Below, piece by piece: positions 35,871 to 46,718 of a stretch of DNA of 64,000 nt. The position numbers and the translations under genes were made by a program. This stretch comes from Gnetum montanum (lineage: Eukaryota > Streptophyta > Gnetopsida > Gnetales > Gnetaceae): positions 511,392 to 575,391 of the forward strand of contig MNCI01026399.1 of assembly GCA_015680685.1 (NCBI GenBank), written 5' to 3'. Within the stretch, counting starts at the first letter, position 1. Each line of letters begins with the position of its first letter. Below the pieces are notes generated by a model. That model had not been told where the DNA came from, ran no database searches, and saw only the letters and a list, made by a program, of their open reading frames with translations.

Positions 35871-36441
35871 AAACCTTTCCGTGAGCTTCACATAGCTAGT
35901 GTCATAGCCTCGTCAATTTTTATTTTCCACTTCTTTATTTTCCATTTTTGCGTTCTTTTTGTTAACTTTTTGTCGTCATCTTATTCTTTGGTGCGGTCAA
36001 TTTTCGTTAGGATGGGTACTGAAATTGTCTTCCTAGTTTTCCAGTTCCTGCCTTTGCATGGTTGTCCTTGGTTTTACGTCATTCCACTTCATACACTCAG
36101 TAGTGAGTCCATGTCATCCACCCATTCACCATCTCATGGTTTTCCTTGTGTCATGCACATGCAACCCCTTCAATTAAAAATGTTTTAATGAATGTGTGAC
36201 TTGTGTAGTTCCGTAACTGCAGGATGATCCACTGGTTTGAATCGGGTGTGACTTCAAGAAGAATGATTTATTCGTTGTTCTGTTCTATTCCCTGGGTTTT
36301 TAGTGTGTCCTTACGAATTTCCTCCCACTCCACATTTCTCTCCACGAAAGTTTTTGGGCAGTTCGACCTTGCATGGTGTCGTCCTCATTCAAGTGAAAAA
36401 ATTCAAAAGAAAAAAGAAGAAGAAAGAAAGAGAAAAAGCAC
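35361..36441 (+). repeat. 1,081-bp exact duplication, copy 1
   Basis: Identical in base order to 36443-37523, offset 1,082. It holds the integrase C-terminus and the start of the spacer. It ends at the single N at 36442. Two neighbouring contigs that overlap by this length but were not merged would give exactly this pattern. Confidence 0.9.
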
Positions 36442-36442
36442 N

Positions 36443-37523
36443 CAAGATCCTTACATGCACAATTAGAAAATACAAGAGGGACTGGAGTACCAAGCTTAAT
36501 GATGCCCTATGGGCCTATCACTCCACCTGGAAACTTCCTGTAGGGTATCTCCCTATGAGTTAGTGTACGGTAAGTTTCCAACACTTCCAATCCAAGCAGA
36601 ACTCCAGAAACTATCCACCGCTTGTGACCTTGACCTTGACTTACCACTAGCATAATGAGAACGATTAATAAACTTAAGTGTGCTAGATGAGAACCGATTA
36701 GTAGCCCTATTTTCCAATGAAACCCACAAGGCCTACAATAAGAAAAGACATGATCTTAGGATTCGGAAGGTTACATTTTGGTGTGGAGACAAGGTATTAT
36801 ATTGGAATCCCTCACATGTATCCCAACCGACGAAGTTTCAGATGTTATGGGAGGGACCTTATATTGTCTTCAAAACCTTCCCATTCGGGGCCTTGCTAAT
36901 TCACAAACCTGGGGATCCCACCAAAACACAGTTGGTCAATCGTCAATAGCTCAAACCTTTCCGTGAGCTTCACATAGCTAGTGTCATAGCCTCGTCAATT
37001 TTTATTTTCCACTTCTTTATTTTCCATTTTTGCGTTCTTTTTGTTAACTTTTTGTCGTCATCTTATTCTTTGGTGCGGTCAATTTTCGTTAGGATGGGTA
37101 CTGAAATTGTCTTCCTAGTTTTCCAGTTCCTGCCTTTGCATGGTTGTCCTTGGTTTTACGTCATTCCACTTCATACACTCAGTAGTGAGTCCATGTCATC
37201 CACCCATTCACCATCTCATGGTTTTCCTTGTGTCATGCACATGCAACCCCTTCAATTAAAAATGTTTTAATGAATGTGTGACTTGTGTAGTTCCGTAACT
37301 GCAGGATGATCCACTGGTTTGAATCGGGTGTGACTTCAAGAAGAATGATTTATTCGTTGTTCTGTTCTATTCCCTGGGTTTTTAGTGTGTCCTTACGAAT
37401 TTCCTCCCACTCCACATTTCTCTCCACGAAAGTTTTTGGGCAGTTCGACCTTGCATGGTGTCGTCCTCATTCAAGTGAAAAAATTCAAAAGAAAAAAGAA
37501 GAAGAAAGAAAGAGAAAAAGCAC
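36443..37523 (+). repeat. 1,081-bp exact duplication, copy 2
   Basis: It begins caagatccttacatgc just after the N, repeating copy 1. The integrase C-terminal frame recurs at 36680-36949. After 37523 the sequence runs on into unique A-rich spacer, so this copy is joined to the true downstream sequence and copy 1 to the true upstream sequence. Confidence 0.9.
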
Positions 37524-38442
37524 AAAAAAAATAAAAAACAAAATAAATTGAGGATTCAAAGCACACCCCTTGGTCAGATGCATGCACACACGCATGGGTC
37601 TTAGCATGGTGTGGTTCCCCCACACAAAAAGAAAAAAAAACACATATTGAGGTGGGAATTCAAAGCACACCCCTTAGACCGCCTCTCACGGGCCACCCAC
37701 ATTCGTTATGGGACTTCCTTGGTCCCCTCTAACTTTGTCCCATTTCACTTCCCTCTTTTCAAGTTTCCTGGAGTGGTGGTTTTCTATGTGGTCATTCCTA
37801 TTTCCTTGGGGAATGGTCGGAACATCATCTATAGCTATGAGGTCACTGGTCGCGGATGGTTTTGGGTTTGATTTCAGGAAGGTTCTACCGAGTCACTTAA
37901 CCACGCTTACACGTGGGGTTTCATGTGGCTGACACTTGGACTTTCCATTTTCTCCTCTCCTTCCATTCCTTCTTCTCTTCTTACTCACCTCGCTACCCTT
38001 TCTATGTTGTGTGTTTGTCGTGTTTCCTGTTGGTCTCTCATGCCTTGGCGGGTTTCTCTTAGTTTAGAGTCTTCACTAGTAACACCATTTATCGGCTCCC
38101 GGGCCCATGGACCCTAGTGTCGAGGGTATGCAGGGGCTATACGGCTATTGCCTACTATGGGGAGGACCCACCTGCGTATTCTTGATTTTTCCTGTTAAGT
38201 CTCTACTCCTTTGGATTTCTTGGTTCATTGTTTCAGTGTCCCATCATTCGATTTCCTCCTTGTTTGAGTTCTTTTTCACCCACGTTCTCTAATTTTGTTT
38301 TTTTTTTGCACTTAATTCCCTTCCTTTCGTCTTTAGCCATGATCGGGCCTTTTCTGCGCTTCAATCGCCTCAATTTGGATTTTTAAATTTTTCATTTTGG
38401 GTGTTTTTTGGGTTGGTCAACGTTGGTCCACAGGTGAACAGT
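37524..38442 (+). other. E3 post-pol spacer
   Basis: No supported gene. An 18-bp direct repeat, attcaaagcacacccctt, lies at 37554-37571 and 37658-37675, each preceded by an A-rich run, a local imperfect duplication. The ORFs at 37611-38292 show no domain and sit in sequence that is spacer in sister elements. Confidence 0.5.
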
Positions 38443-38535
38443 GCTGCATATATGGGACCCCGTATACACAGCCACTACATATACACGGTCACGTTTACGT
38501 GGCCCCGTCAACGTAGTGCCCAACCCCTATATATA
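38443..38535 (+). promoter_or_regulatory. Internal LTR-like promoter of E3 ORF3
   Basis: gctgcatatatgggaccccg (38443 on) matches LTR gctgcatatacggggccgc (28769 on). Further gtatac, acatatacac, cacgtttacgtg and gtcaacgtag units follow, then a TATA box, CTATATATA, at 38527-38535. Order and spacing are those of the LTR U3. It lies 375 bp before the ORF3 ATG and 3.5 kb from the 3' LTR. Confidence 0.7.
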
Positions 38536-38680
38536 CCCTATCACACTTTGTATTTTTCATCATTTGGAGTCCAAATTGAGGGGAATTTTTTCCGTTTTTT
38601 CTGCCTAACCCTTTCCAACGCACCTACATTCCATTGCATGTCTGCATCCACCTGTCCTTTCCCTTTTACGCAACCCAGAG

Positions 38681-38909
38681 GTATGCACTTAGTCGTTGGG
38701 GGGGGGGGGTGGTGCCCTTGTGTAATTAATTAATTAATTAATTAGTTGTTAATTACAAAAATTTTGGCCCTAACCCCTAACTTAACACTCTGGAAAACTT
38801 AACGATGTGCCTGTGCCATTAACATAACTTGGTCAAGCTGAAAAAGGTATATACAGACCATTTTAGGCTACTTTTGAATGATCTAATGGACGGTTATGTT
38901 TGTTTTCAG
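38681..38909 (+). other. Putative intron between E3 internal promoter and ORF3
   Basis: Donor CCAGAG/GTATGC at 38681, acceptor TGTTTTCAG at 38901-38909, directly before the ATG at 38910. Both fit plant consensus. The length of 229 bp is ordinary for a plant intron. E1 has the same arrangement (acceptor abutting the ATG) and E2 keeps the donor block. It would make a spliced leader exon of about 120 bp after the TATA box. Confidence 0.6.
38698..38744 (+). repeat. G12 run and TAAT microsatellite
   Basis: A 12-G run at 38698-38709, then five TAAT-type repeats at 38723-38744, both inside the putative intron. The G run lies at the TTAGTC(G/A)TGGGG block that is short in E1 and E2, so it is an expanded homopolymer. 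Confidence 0.75.
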
Positions 38910-41764
38910 ATGGCACCCAAACTGAGACACCTAAGGGATGAAGGATCGTTGCAACCAAGGGATAAGCGCCCACGTAGGGGAAGTGGATGAGGAGTGCAAC
39001 CGCCAGAGTATGCGAAGGGTTCTCATGCAACTGGACCTTTTGCGAATGACCTGATGTGGAATCTGTCCACCAGATTCCCGAAGAGGAAATTCTTGACATC
39101 CAATTGCTAGGGGATGAGACACCTGGGATAACACCGCGGCTTGAGGTTACATTGACCCAAGCCTGCCTTGATGCTATCATGCCACACAAGGTGCAACAGA
39201 TGGTCCTCCAAGAGTTAAATTTTGGGCCATTCCTCAAGCACGCTCCAGAAGATGTGAGACTTCAATTGTAGAGCTCTTTGATGTGGCCAATCATCACAAC
39301 CAGTGGTGAATGGTACTTAGGAGAAACATATCTCTTCTAGACAAATCGGCAGCCAAGGTCAAGAGTAAGAATCAAGGACATATATGTCTCTTACTCTTCA
39401 GAAGAAATAGCGCAAGCTCTGGGGTTGCCCGAAACTGGGGTAGATGTGGTGGAAATTCCTAAGTAGGCTGATCTAGAGGTAAAGGTGCAATGGATCCAAC
39501 GGTGCTACAGGGTAGAGCGCAAGGATTTTGGCTCCTTGACCATGGCAGAGAGAGTCTATTCAAAGGTAGTGTCTTACCATTTGAATCCAACGGTAAGACC
39601 TAGCAAAATCACTACCTTCTCTACTCATGCGTGTGCCGCCTTGAGTGGGAAATTTCCCATGAGTCTTCCACAGTTATTATTTTTGGAAATTGAAAAGAGA
39701 TTCACAAAGAACAAACATGGAAGATGCGCTCTCCCTTTTCCCTACATAATTTGAAAGCTATGCAAACAGGCAGGGATAGCACGATACTCTAATGATATCA
39801 TGCAGCGTGCCCCAATTGCCTCGTGATGAGAAATAATGAAAGACAAAACGCCTACCACCACACAGATAGAGGAAGAGCAGAAACCACCTCCACCACCTAT
39901 GCAAACAACGCAGCCAGGCTTGCAAACAACAACAACATACATCCACGAGATCCGGGAAATGCTCTTGAATCAATGAGAGCAATTTGGCAGAACTGGTGGA
40001 GGAGATGATCCTTCGGTCTATAGCCCTGCCATGAGTCACCTAAAGCAAGTGGCACAATCAGTTAGCTTGCTTGAAAGGGTAGGGTCAATATTTTCCGTTG
40101 CCCAAGCACCCATTCCAACCAGAACAAATCTGAGCATATGAGATGTATCAATTGCAACCTAGCAGTTATTCCATGAAATCTTAGGGAATGCTGCTACCTT
40201 CTTGGTATGCTTGGAGGATGGTGAGGGGGTGATGGTCCTAGTGATGCAGCACTAGGGACAAGAAGTTGTGGTCGAAGTGGTTGCTGATACCATTGCTACT
40301 GCTCTCGATGCACCGGTAGCACCTGTACCAGACATCCATTGACTACAAGATGTACAGATGTCTACCGAAACTTCATGTAGCAAGATGGATGTAGCCCATC
40401 ATGAAGAAATGTTGGACCGACTGGTAGAAACCGGGCAACCGCTTCCTGATGTCTTCGATCTTCTGGACAACATCATTGCAACCTAGTCGGAGCTGCTATT
40501 GATAAGAGGCAAAAGCTTTGTTTTAGAAGGGCAACTGAAGGCTATTCAAGCTACTTGTCAGCACTTGACAACGGAGGTTTCCCAATTAAGAGCCCAGCTT
40601 GCTGATCCGGCTATCCTCGATCGTGAGATTACCAGAGATGAAGCTTTCCAAAAGCTTCAGCTTAAACTTCAGGTTGTTGAGGATGAAAGGGAGATGATGA
40701 TCCTAGTTAAGGCCATAGAAGATGCTCAAGTGTATCATTTAGAGAAATACTTGGCCGAGGTTCACTAGGAGAATGTGTAGTTGACCATCGAAGTTCATCG
40801 CCTATGCAATGTTGGTGTAGAGAACGAGCACATGAAAGATTTCATCCACCAACAGTAGGAGGAGCTATCCAAGGTGAACACAGATATAAGAAGGTTGGCT
40901 ACTGATAATCGAAATCTGTCAATGGAGGAAGTTCGGGCATTGCGACAGAAGTCTGCAATCGAAATTTCTGCTTGGAATAACGAGGCCCTAAAGTTTGAAA
41001 GAGTCAAAAATCGTTACAGGGACCAAGTGGGATTGCAGAAAGAGGTGAACAAGAAGCACAGTCAAGTCACTAAGGCCCAGATGAACCAAGCGCTCCAGCA
41101 GCTCCGAGAAGGCGGCAATGTATGGCCGTCCATCTTTGATGGATTGAACACCAACAACAAAGCGGAAATCCGCCTAAAGGAGCTACAAATTGAAGAAATG
41201 ATAGAATACATGGAGTTAGCCAACCTTTGGTATGCAAACTTGGCTATGCTCACAGCTGGGAGGCCACAGTCAGAGCTAGAGAAACAAGTGGCCACCTCGT
41301 ATTCTCTATACGAGGGTGAGTTCCAGGCACACAAGGAAACAAAATAGAAGCTAGCAACAGCAAATGCGAAACTTGAGGTCCTTTGTACAAGCTTTGAAGG
41401 CCAATGTACCATTGTGAAGGACCTGGCCCAAAGAATGAGTGACTACCAGCAACTACAAGCATCAATCCGAGCGTTCGATATCAAACGCAAATAGTTTGTA
41501 GCCTGGTTCTTCAATTTGAAAGAACTCATCCCGGTGTTGCCTTGCCCTTGGGAAATCCCAGTTCTAGCACACATTGGAGAAGCTACCTAGACTGTGAATG
41601 AACCCAAAAGAAAAGAAGAGAAAATGAGGGCTCTCTTGGAGGCATTTCGGCTGCCTCCATAAGCTGTAGCTACTGTAGGGCTATCGACATTCGTGCTGCC
41701 ACCAACGCATGGGCCAAAGGTTGGAGGGTGTCTGTTAGAACCACCGCCCCCAGGGATGGTGTGA
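38910..41764 (+). pseudogene. E3 ORF3: plant-transposon-protein-like domain plus coiled coil
   Basis: ATG at 38910 (MAPKLRH...), stop TGA at 41762-41764 after EPPPPGMV; about 950 codons, with stops and frameshifts. A basic patch, KRPRRGSG, near the start could be a nuclear signal. The domain shared with E1 runs 39090-39790 (QELNFGPFLKHAPEDV, GEWYLGETYLF, FGSLTMAERVYSKVVSYHLN, KHGRCALPFPYII). The linker carries PPPPM-type Pro runs (39870-39960). Coiled coil 40490-41500, including VRALRQKSAIEISAWNNEAL and ELQIEEMIEYMELANLWYAN. Nothing suggests a membrane protein. Function unknown; a particle- or RNA-associated structural role is only a guess. Confidence 0.8.
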
Positions 41765-42001
41765 TATCCTCCAGCAATTTTGTACATCTTCTTACACCGC
41801 AGAGGCTCCAGGACCAGCAAGGTGTTCAATTTTGTCCCTGAACACCGTCATTTTTGTAATTTTCCCTCCTCTGTTACTCGAGCACTTGGTAAATTCATGT
41901 TGTGTCATGTGTGTGTCATTTATGTGTTTAAGTTATGTGTGTTGTAAATAAGAATTCATACCTTCCAAATTGTAAAGTAACTTAAGGACGAGTTTTTGCT
42001 T

Positions 42002-42014
42002 AGTTGTGGGGGTA
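42002..42014 (+). other. E3 polypurine tract
   Basis: AGTTGTGGGGGTA directly before the 3' LTR TGATGA. Same position and context as in E1. Confidence 0.75.
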
Positions 42015-42950
42015 TGATGAAGTGTCAAAATTCATTGCGTTGGCTGGGCTACGTATCCCGGGCCGCGTATACGCAGTCGTGTTGACGTAGGCCCATCGAC
42101 GTAGCCACCCTGTGTCGACGGGGCCCCATATACACAGCCACCCTTCTCAGATCTATAAATATGAGGGCGTTCCACCTCATTTAGGCATCTTTTTGAGTAG
42201 TGATAGCGAAGCTCTTGCAGTTTTCTCTTGCAAGAGATAGAATATTTTCCAAGTGCCCGTAGCAAGTGTATGAAAAGTGATCGAATCTTTATTCAAGTGT
42301 TGATGTATCTGAGCCCATTGGCGTGACGACAATAAAGATGAACTGTTCATGCTATCCTTGCAGCATTTGGACTTAGTTGTTTCATGCATTTAATAGTTTA
42401 AGATGTTATGCTTTATTAATCATTTGTTTATGCTTTATTAGTTACTCGTCGATTGTTTACGTTTTCATTATTATAATTTCAATCGTTAGTGTTCATTCGT
42501 AGTTTGTAAAAGACATAAGTACAACCATCTCAAACGTAATCCAAACACTTGGTAAACCTAGTGATGCTTAACGTCTGGTAACCCAGTAGTGTTAGGATAT
42601 GCTCAGAACGTGCTCGGAGGATGGGACCGGATGCTTATGCTAGGAGTAGTTAGCATATACACTAGGATAATTAGGGATTAGATAATAGTTTATTCATTAT
42701 TTCCATACCTCACTTAGTTGCCAAAAAAGATAATTAAAAAGATATAAAAATCATTAGCCTTAGTCTCACTTAACCATCGCAATAGAACTTTACAAGTGAG
42801 ATTAGGATGACAACAGTTGTTCTAACCCAAGGTTTCACTGGTTAGAAGTCTGGTGCATGTTAAGTGTTTACAATTTGAGGAGTTCGATCGGATCGCGTGT
42901 GAACGCTCGTATTCGTATGGTTGGGCGTAGGGGTACCTAGCTGCTCATCA
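42015..42950 (+). repeat. E3 3' LTR
   Basis: 936 bp, the same length as the 5' LTR, with TATA at 42153-42161. Differences between the two copies are mostly transitions, many at CG in the U3 palindrome array, as expected for methylated DNA after insertion. Confidence 0.93.
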
Positions 42951-42955
42951 CTAGG

Positions 42956-44800
42956 TAGCATGTATTAGCTTATATCATATCCTTCATCATCTAAATTAGA
43001 ATCTACAACCTCTTCCGCTACATAAACTTGCTTTTTATGTTAGTAGTAGTCCCTACCAATGTCCTTTTTCTTTCTTTTATCCTTATCTTTGGCTTTACCT
43101 TGCTCTATTATTTCCTCCATGATCTTAAGTGTTTATTAAAGTTTTTAATTAATTTATCCTTACATTTTTTAAACCTTAATTGATATTTTAGTGATAGATT
43201 TTTTATTAGCAAGGTCTTCCATTAACCCACTTCCTTTAATGATTCCTATTCTTCCTATTGATAAAGATAAACCTCCTTTTTGTAGAGAAAAGGGTCTTTG
43301 TTATACTTCTTAGTTGTTTATCTATTTTTCAACTCTCCTTTTTCTTTTTCTTCTTGATCAATTAATCTTTCTTTGAATCTAATATATTCTCATCTCTGAA
43401 AGTCTCCCTTGGAAATAGATTCCAAGAGTTTTTTTTATCTTATTTATGACTCTATCTATGATATGGCACAACTATTCATTTTAAGAGAATCTATGGCATG
43501 GACATATATGTAGTAATGAATAATATATATTAAATATTATATTAATGAAATCATGATTATCTTGTCTCTAGCCCTGAATCTGCTTTCTCATATTGAACAC
43601 TTTGGTGGAATATGTCTAATATTAGTCATTGAAGATCTCTATCATTGTACTCCACCTTCAAAGTCATTCTAATTCCAATGAACAATATCAAGTCTCTACT
43701 TCCTTGATATCATAGGAAACAACTTTAGCTTTTGTCATTCATTTTCTATCTTTTGTAAGGTACAAGCATCATGGAAGGTTTGCATATGATTCTATGGATT
43801 AGCATTATAGGCTCTCTCCAAATTAGAGATGTTCATGTCCAGTCTTTTGATTTGCTTATCCCTCTTATGCATCATATAAATGTAAAATACCTACATAATG
43901 TTAATCATGCTACAACTAGCAAGCAAGGGTTCATCATAATCATCTATATGCTCATGGTTTTTTTCATGACCATGCCTTCTTTGATGTTTCTTATTATGGC
44001 TTCTTTCAAATCCATGCCCTACTTCACTATCCCATCTACTATCTCTTTCTCCATCTCTATAATGGCCTTTCTAATTATCTCCTCTATGTCATCTATTATT
44101 ATCGCTTCTTTCTTTGTCATATTTATCTTCATGTAAGCTTGACAATGTTGAGGATGAGAATGACAAAGAACTAGCAGAGTCATGCTTTCTTGCTCTCCTC
44201 CCATATTCTCTTTGGTCATATCTAGTTGGCCTACTAGAAGACTTAGGCTTAGAGGTCCTCCTTCTATTATATCCTACTCTTTCATTTCCTTGGTTTCTAT
44301 TCAAGATTAAACATAATGACAGTTTTTTTCATATCATATGTAGTAAAGGATGGTGAATTTTGGCAATGCGATTTGCTAGATTGATAGTCAAAGTCATTCT
44401 TTTCAAATTATAATGTTGATGGAATGGTAACCTCCTTTACATTAGTGACTTTATGATATCCCTTCATGAAACTATCCTTTTGCAGTTAGATCTCAATGAA
44501 CTAATAGGGCTTCAACATGTTATCGATCATCTTATAATAACCAACAATCAATTTTAAGTACCACATTCATTAATATTAGCATGAGCATTAAAAAAATTGA
44601 ATAATGAAGTAGCAATATAACATTACCTTCTAGATTCCTCCATCACAACTAATCATATTGATAAAGAATGAAATTTAGATAGTAAGGATCTGTATGTTGG
44701 TAAACAAAGTTAACTTGCTAGGATATGTTATCCCTATTCTTGATTGTTCTATCATGTCCCCTTGTTAAATCATTAGTAGGTAAGAAATCAATTGTGGGAG
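42956..44800 (-). pseudogene. E6 Gag, N-terminal and core parts
   Basis: Continues from 28727 across E3. Minus 43890-43680 aligns with the E2 core (E2 peptide QAFQDACTLQNIENEWQKLK; here QTFHDACTLQKIENE), and 43140-43000 with the region before the zinc-knuckle motif. 44330-43920 is the His/Arg-rich linker. The N-terminal domain would lie at 44800-44400 and is hardly readable. The ORFs at 43771-44136 (plus) and 44019-44304 are shadows. Confidence 0.62.
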
Positions 44801-44925
44801 AATAAGACATCTTTTTAATTACTTATTATGCTGAAATAAAATAATATTATTCTTATGGACTAACTATTTTTAAGCTCTAACAACTATCTTTGTATGATTC
44901 TAACTATCTAAGTCACTAGCACTAG

Positions 44926-44943
44926 TCCCTAGCAATGACACCA
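44926..44943 (-). other. E6 primer-binding site
   Basis: tccctagcaatgacacca on plus; the four differences from the intact E2 site are all transitions. One base from the LTR start at 44945. Confidence 0.78.
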
Positions 44944-44944
44944 A

Positions 44945-45841
44945 TGATAATTGATAGAGTAGAACTTATGTCCTATCATACAGATCATAAGAGCTCACAT
45001 GCAACTTGGCCAAATTTCATAGACTAGACTTCTGTGGGTATCTAGATAGCTAGATTATTGGTTTCTAGTTGTTTTCTTTCTGATCACACTTATGTGATCT
45101 TAGTACATATGGTTAAGTGTGATTGAGGCATATCATTGTTGATGTTACATTGGTCATGTTGAAATATTATCATAATATTAATCTAATCTAAAATAGTCTA
45201 ATTTCAAATAAGATAAATTCCTAATCTAGTCTAAGGTCATGAATGTTTAGTTCCAGTTTATTGTACACACCCTAAACACGTACTCACTTCTAGGATTACT
45301 AATCTTTTATGACATAGAACAAGATTAAGCAATCATGCTATTGAGATTACTAAGCAAATATGTGTTTATTCTTAAAACTAGTTACACTCATTCCATCAAG
45401 TTATTAGCATATGAGGAAAGAAAATATTATGCTAAGTGCATGAAAAAGGAAAGAACAAGGAAATTAATTTGCAATCAAGAAAATTAATAAATTATAAGTA
45501 CTATAATGAAGGTAAATTGATCTCAATCTTAATGTCATTCATGAAAATATATCCATGTACATTATCATTCAAATAATATTCTAGATAATCAACTTAACTT
45601 CATGCTATAGATAATCCATGAAAAATTCTAACTTTCACATAAATAAATTGCAAGAGCTTCACTACATTATGATCAAAATGATGTCATAAATGTGATTAAC
45701 ACATGCATTTATATAAGAATTTATTACCTCTATGTCAACACTAATGCATTAATATAATGGACCCTACATCGACGTTAATGCATTGATACTATTGTGTTAA
45801 TACTGTTGTGTTGATATGGCCAATAGAAACATGACTCATCA
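44945..45841 (-). repeat. E6 5' LTR
   Basis: TGATAATTG ... GACTCATCA, 897 bp. A minus-strand TATA (CTTATATAAATG) lies at 45717-45706, with GTCAAC / GTTAAT / TCGACG units upstream (45735-45825). The other LTR of this element is not visible, so the outer limit rests on the CATCA terminus and the abrupt start of the Copia relic. Confidence 0.72.
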
Positions 45842-46140
45842 CTTAATAACTAAGCTTGGTCCTAAGGCAAGGAAAGGATACTATGTAGGATATGGAATTC
45901 ATATGAAGGGATATCATATTTAAGATCTAGCACTTTAGAAACTAGTTGTTATAAGAGATGTTACATGTAATGAAGAGGAACTTTTAGAAGAAAGGAAAGG
46001 TTATGAAATTTTAAAGTATAATTCTAATGAAGATTTATAGGGGTTCCATTGGCTTTAAAACAATGGAATTTATCATACAAATTGTAGTATGATCATTTGG
46101 TAAGCTTTGAGGATGATGTTGAGTGGATTGCCATGAACAC
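45842..46140 (+). pseudogene. Copia Pol fragment (after the integrase core)
   Basis: The plus frame reads KLGPKARKGYYVGYGIHMKG, then DVTCNEEELLEERKGYE with stops. This matches the conserved Ty1/copia segment just after the integrase core (PKARKCIFVGY...DVVFDE, from family knowledge). It is cut exactly at the E6 LTR end, so E6 probably inserted into this Copia element. Nothing else of it is clear. Confidence 0.7.
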
Positions 46141-46718
46141 TTATGTATATCATTGCATTTAATCAACATAAAAGAGATTATAATACATATAATACAATGC
46201 ATACTCATGTTTCCATGGCGAGAAATGAAGAGAATATTTATAATTTTTATATTATTTTATTTTTACAGATTTCACAATTATAAGGAATAGAATAATAAAT
46301 ACACATGTATTGTAGTCACACCTAAGCCAGGTGTAACACTCATATTGTAATCCCTCTTAGGGAAAAGTGCAACACCACATATGAAAAGTGAATAAATAGA
46401 TCTTATTCATAACCTTGATTTCCTAACACCATGCCATAGAGTTATGACCTCCTTGGGTAAGGATGAATCATTGCAGTTTATGAAAATGAAAATTAAATAA
46501 ATTTTTTTTATTATTTTTAACATTTTATAATGTTTTTGATGTTTTAATGTTTAAGGAATTAACAATGGATCAAGGAAAAAACATAAGCTTTATTCATGAT
46601 GCAAACACTAGACTCCACATTGACCAAATGGTTTTAGGCTACGTAAGCATGGTAACACTCTAATAAAGTCGAGTTGCACTTTTGAAAGTGATGATTTAAA
46701 ACACATAAAATAAGAAAG
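46141..46718. other. Unassigned AT-rich sequence
   Basis: Between the Copia relic and E5. It is AT-rich, with a run such as ttatattattttatttttac (46240 on) and no coding frame or recognised repeat. Confidence 0.4.

Larger units (their letters stand above)
28728..42950 (+). mobile_element. E3: Athila-type retrotransposon with ORF3 and internal promoter
   Basis: LTRs of equal length (936 bp each), with TSD ttagg (28723-28727) and ctagg (42951-42955), one transition apart. Order: 5' LTR, PBS, gag (29832-32340), PR/RT/RH/IN (32341-35870), spacer, internal promoter (38443-38535), intron, ORF3 (38910-41764), polypurine tract, 3' LTR. It is inserted in the gag of E6, opposite in orientation. The apparent 14.2 kb includes a 1,081-bp duplication that is probably artefactual, so the true length is near 13.1 kb. 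Confidence 0.92.
8790..45841 (-). mobile_element. E6: oldest Athila-type element, host of nested insertions
   Basis: Five blocks, all minus and collinear with E2 and E3: ORF3 (8790-9753 + 19471-20335), internal promoter (about 20830-20746), spacer, pol (22331-27084 with two solo LTRs inside or at its edge), gag (28220-28727 + 42956-44800), PBS and 5' LTR. The gaps are filled by E2 (TSD gacat), E3 (TSD ttagg/ctagg) and a solo LTR (TSD cttat). Homology resumes exactly across the E2 and E3 insertions, which proves the blocks are one element. The 3' LTR is not in the window. Coding parts are much more decayed than in E2, so E6 is older. Confidence 0.8.

Noticed and set aside
36680-36949. A second integrase C-terminal gene
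   Set aside because: Base-for-base copy of 35598-35867 joined through an N; treated as an assembly duplicate.
37611-38292. Chain of plus ORFs with hydrophobic peptides after E3 integrase
   Set aside because: Spacer sequence with no counterpart frame in sister elements and no domain.
43771-44136. 121-codon plus ORF with membrane-like segments
   Set aside because: Antisense to the E6 gag core and linker, which align with E2.
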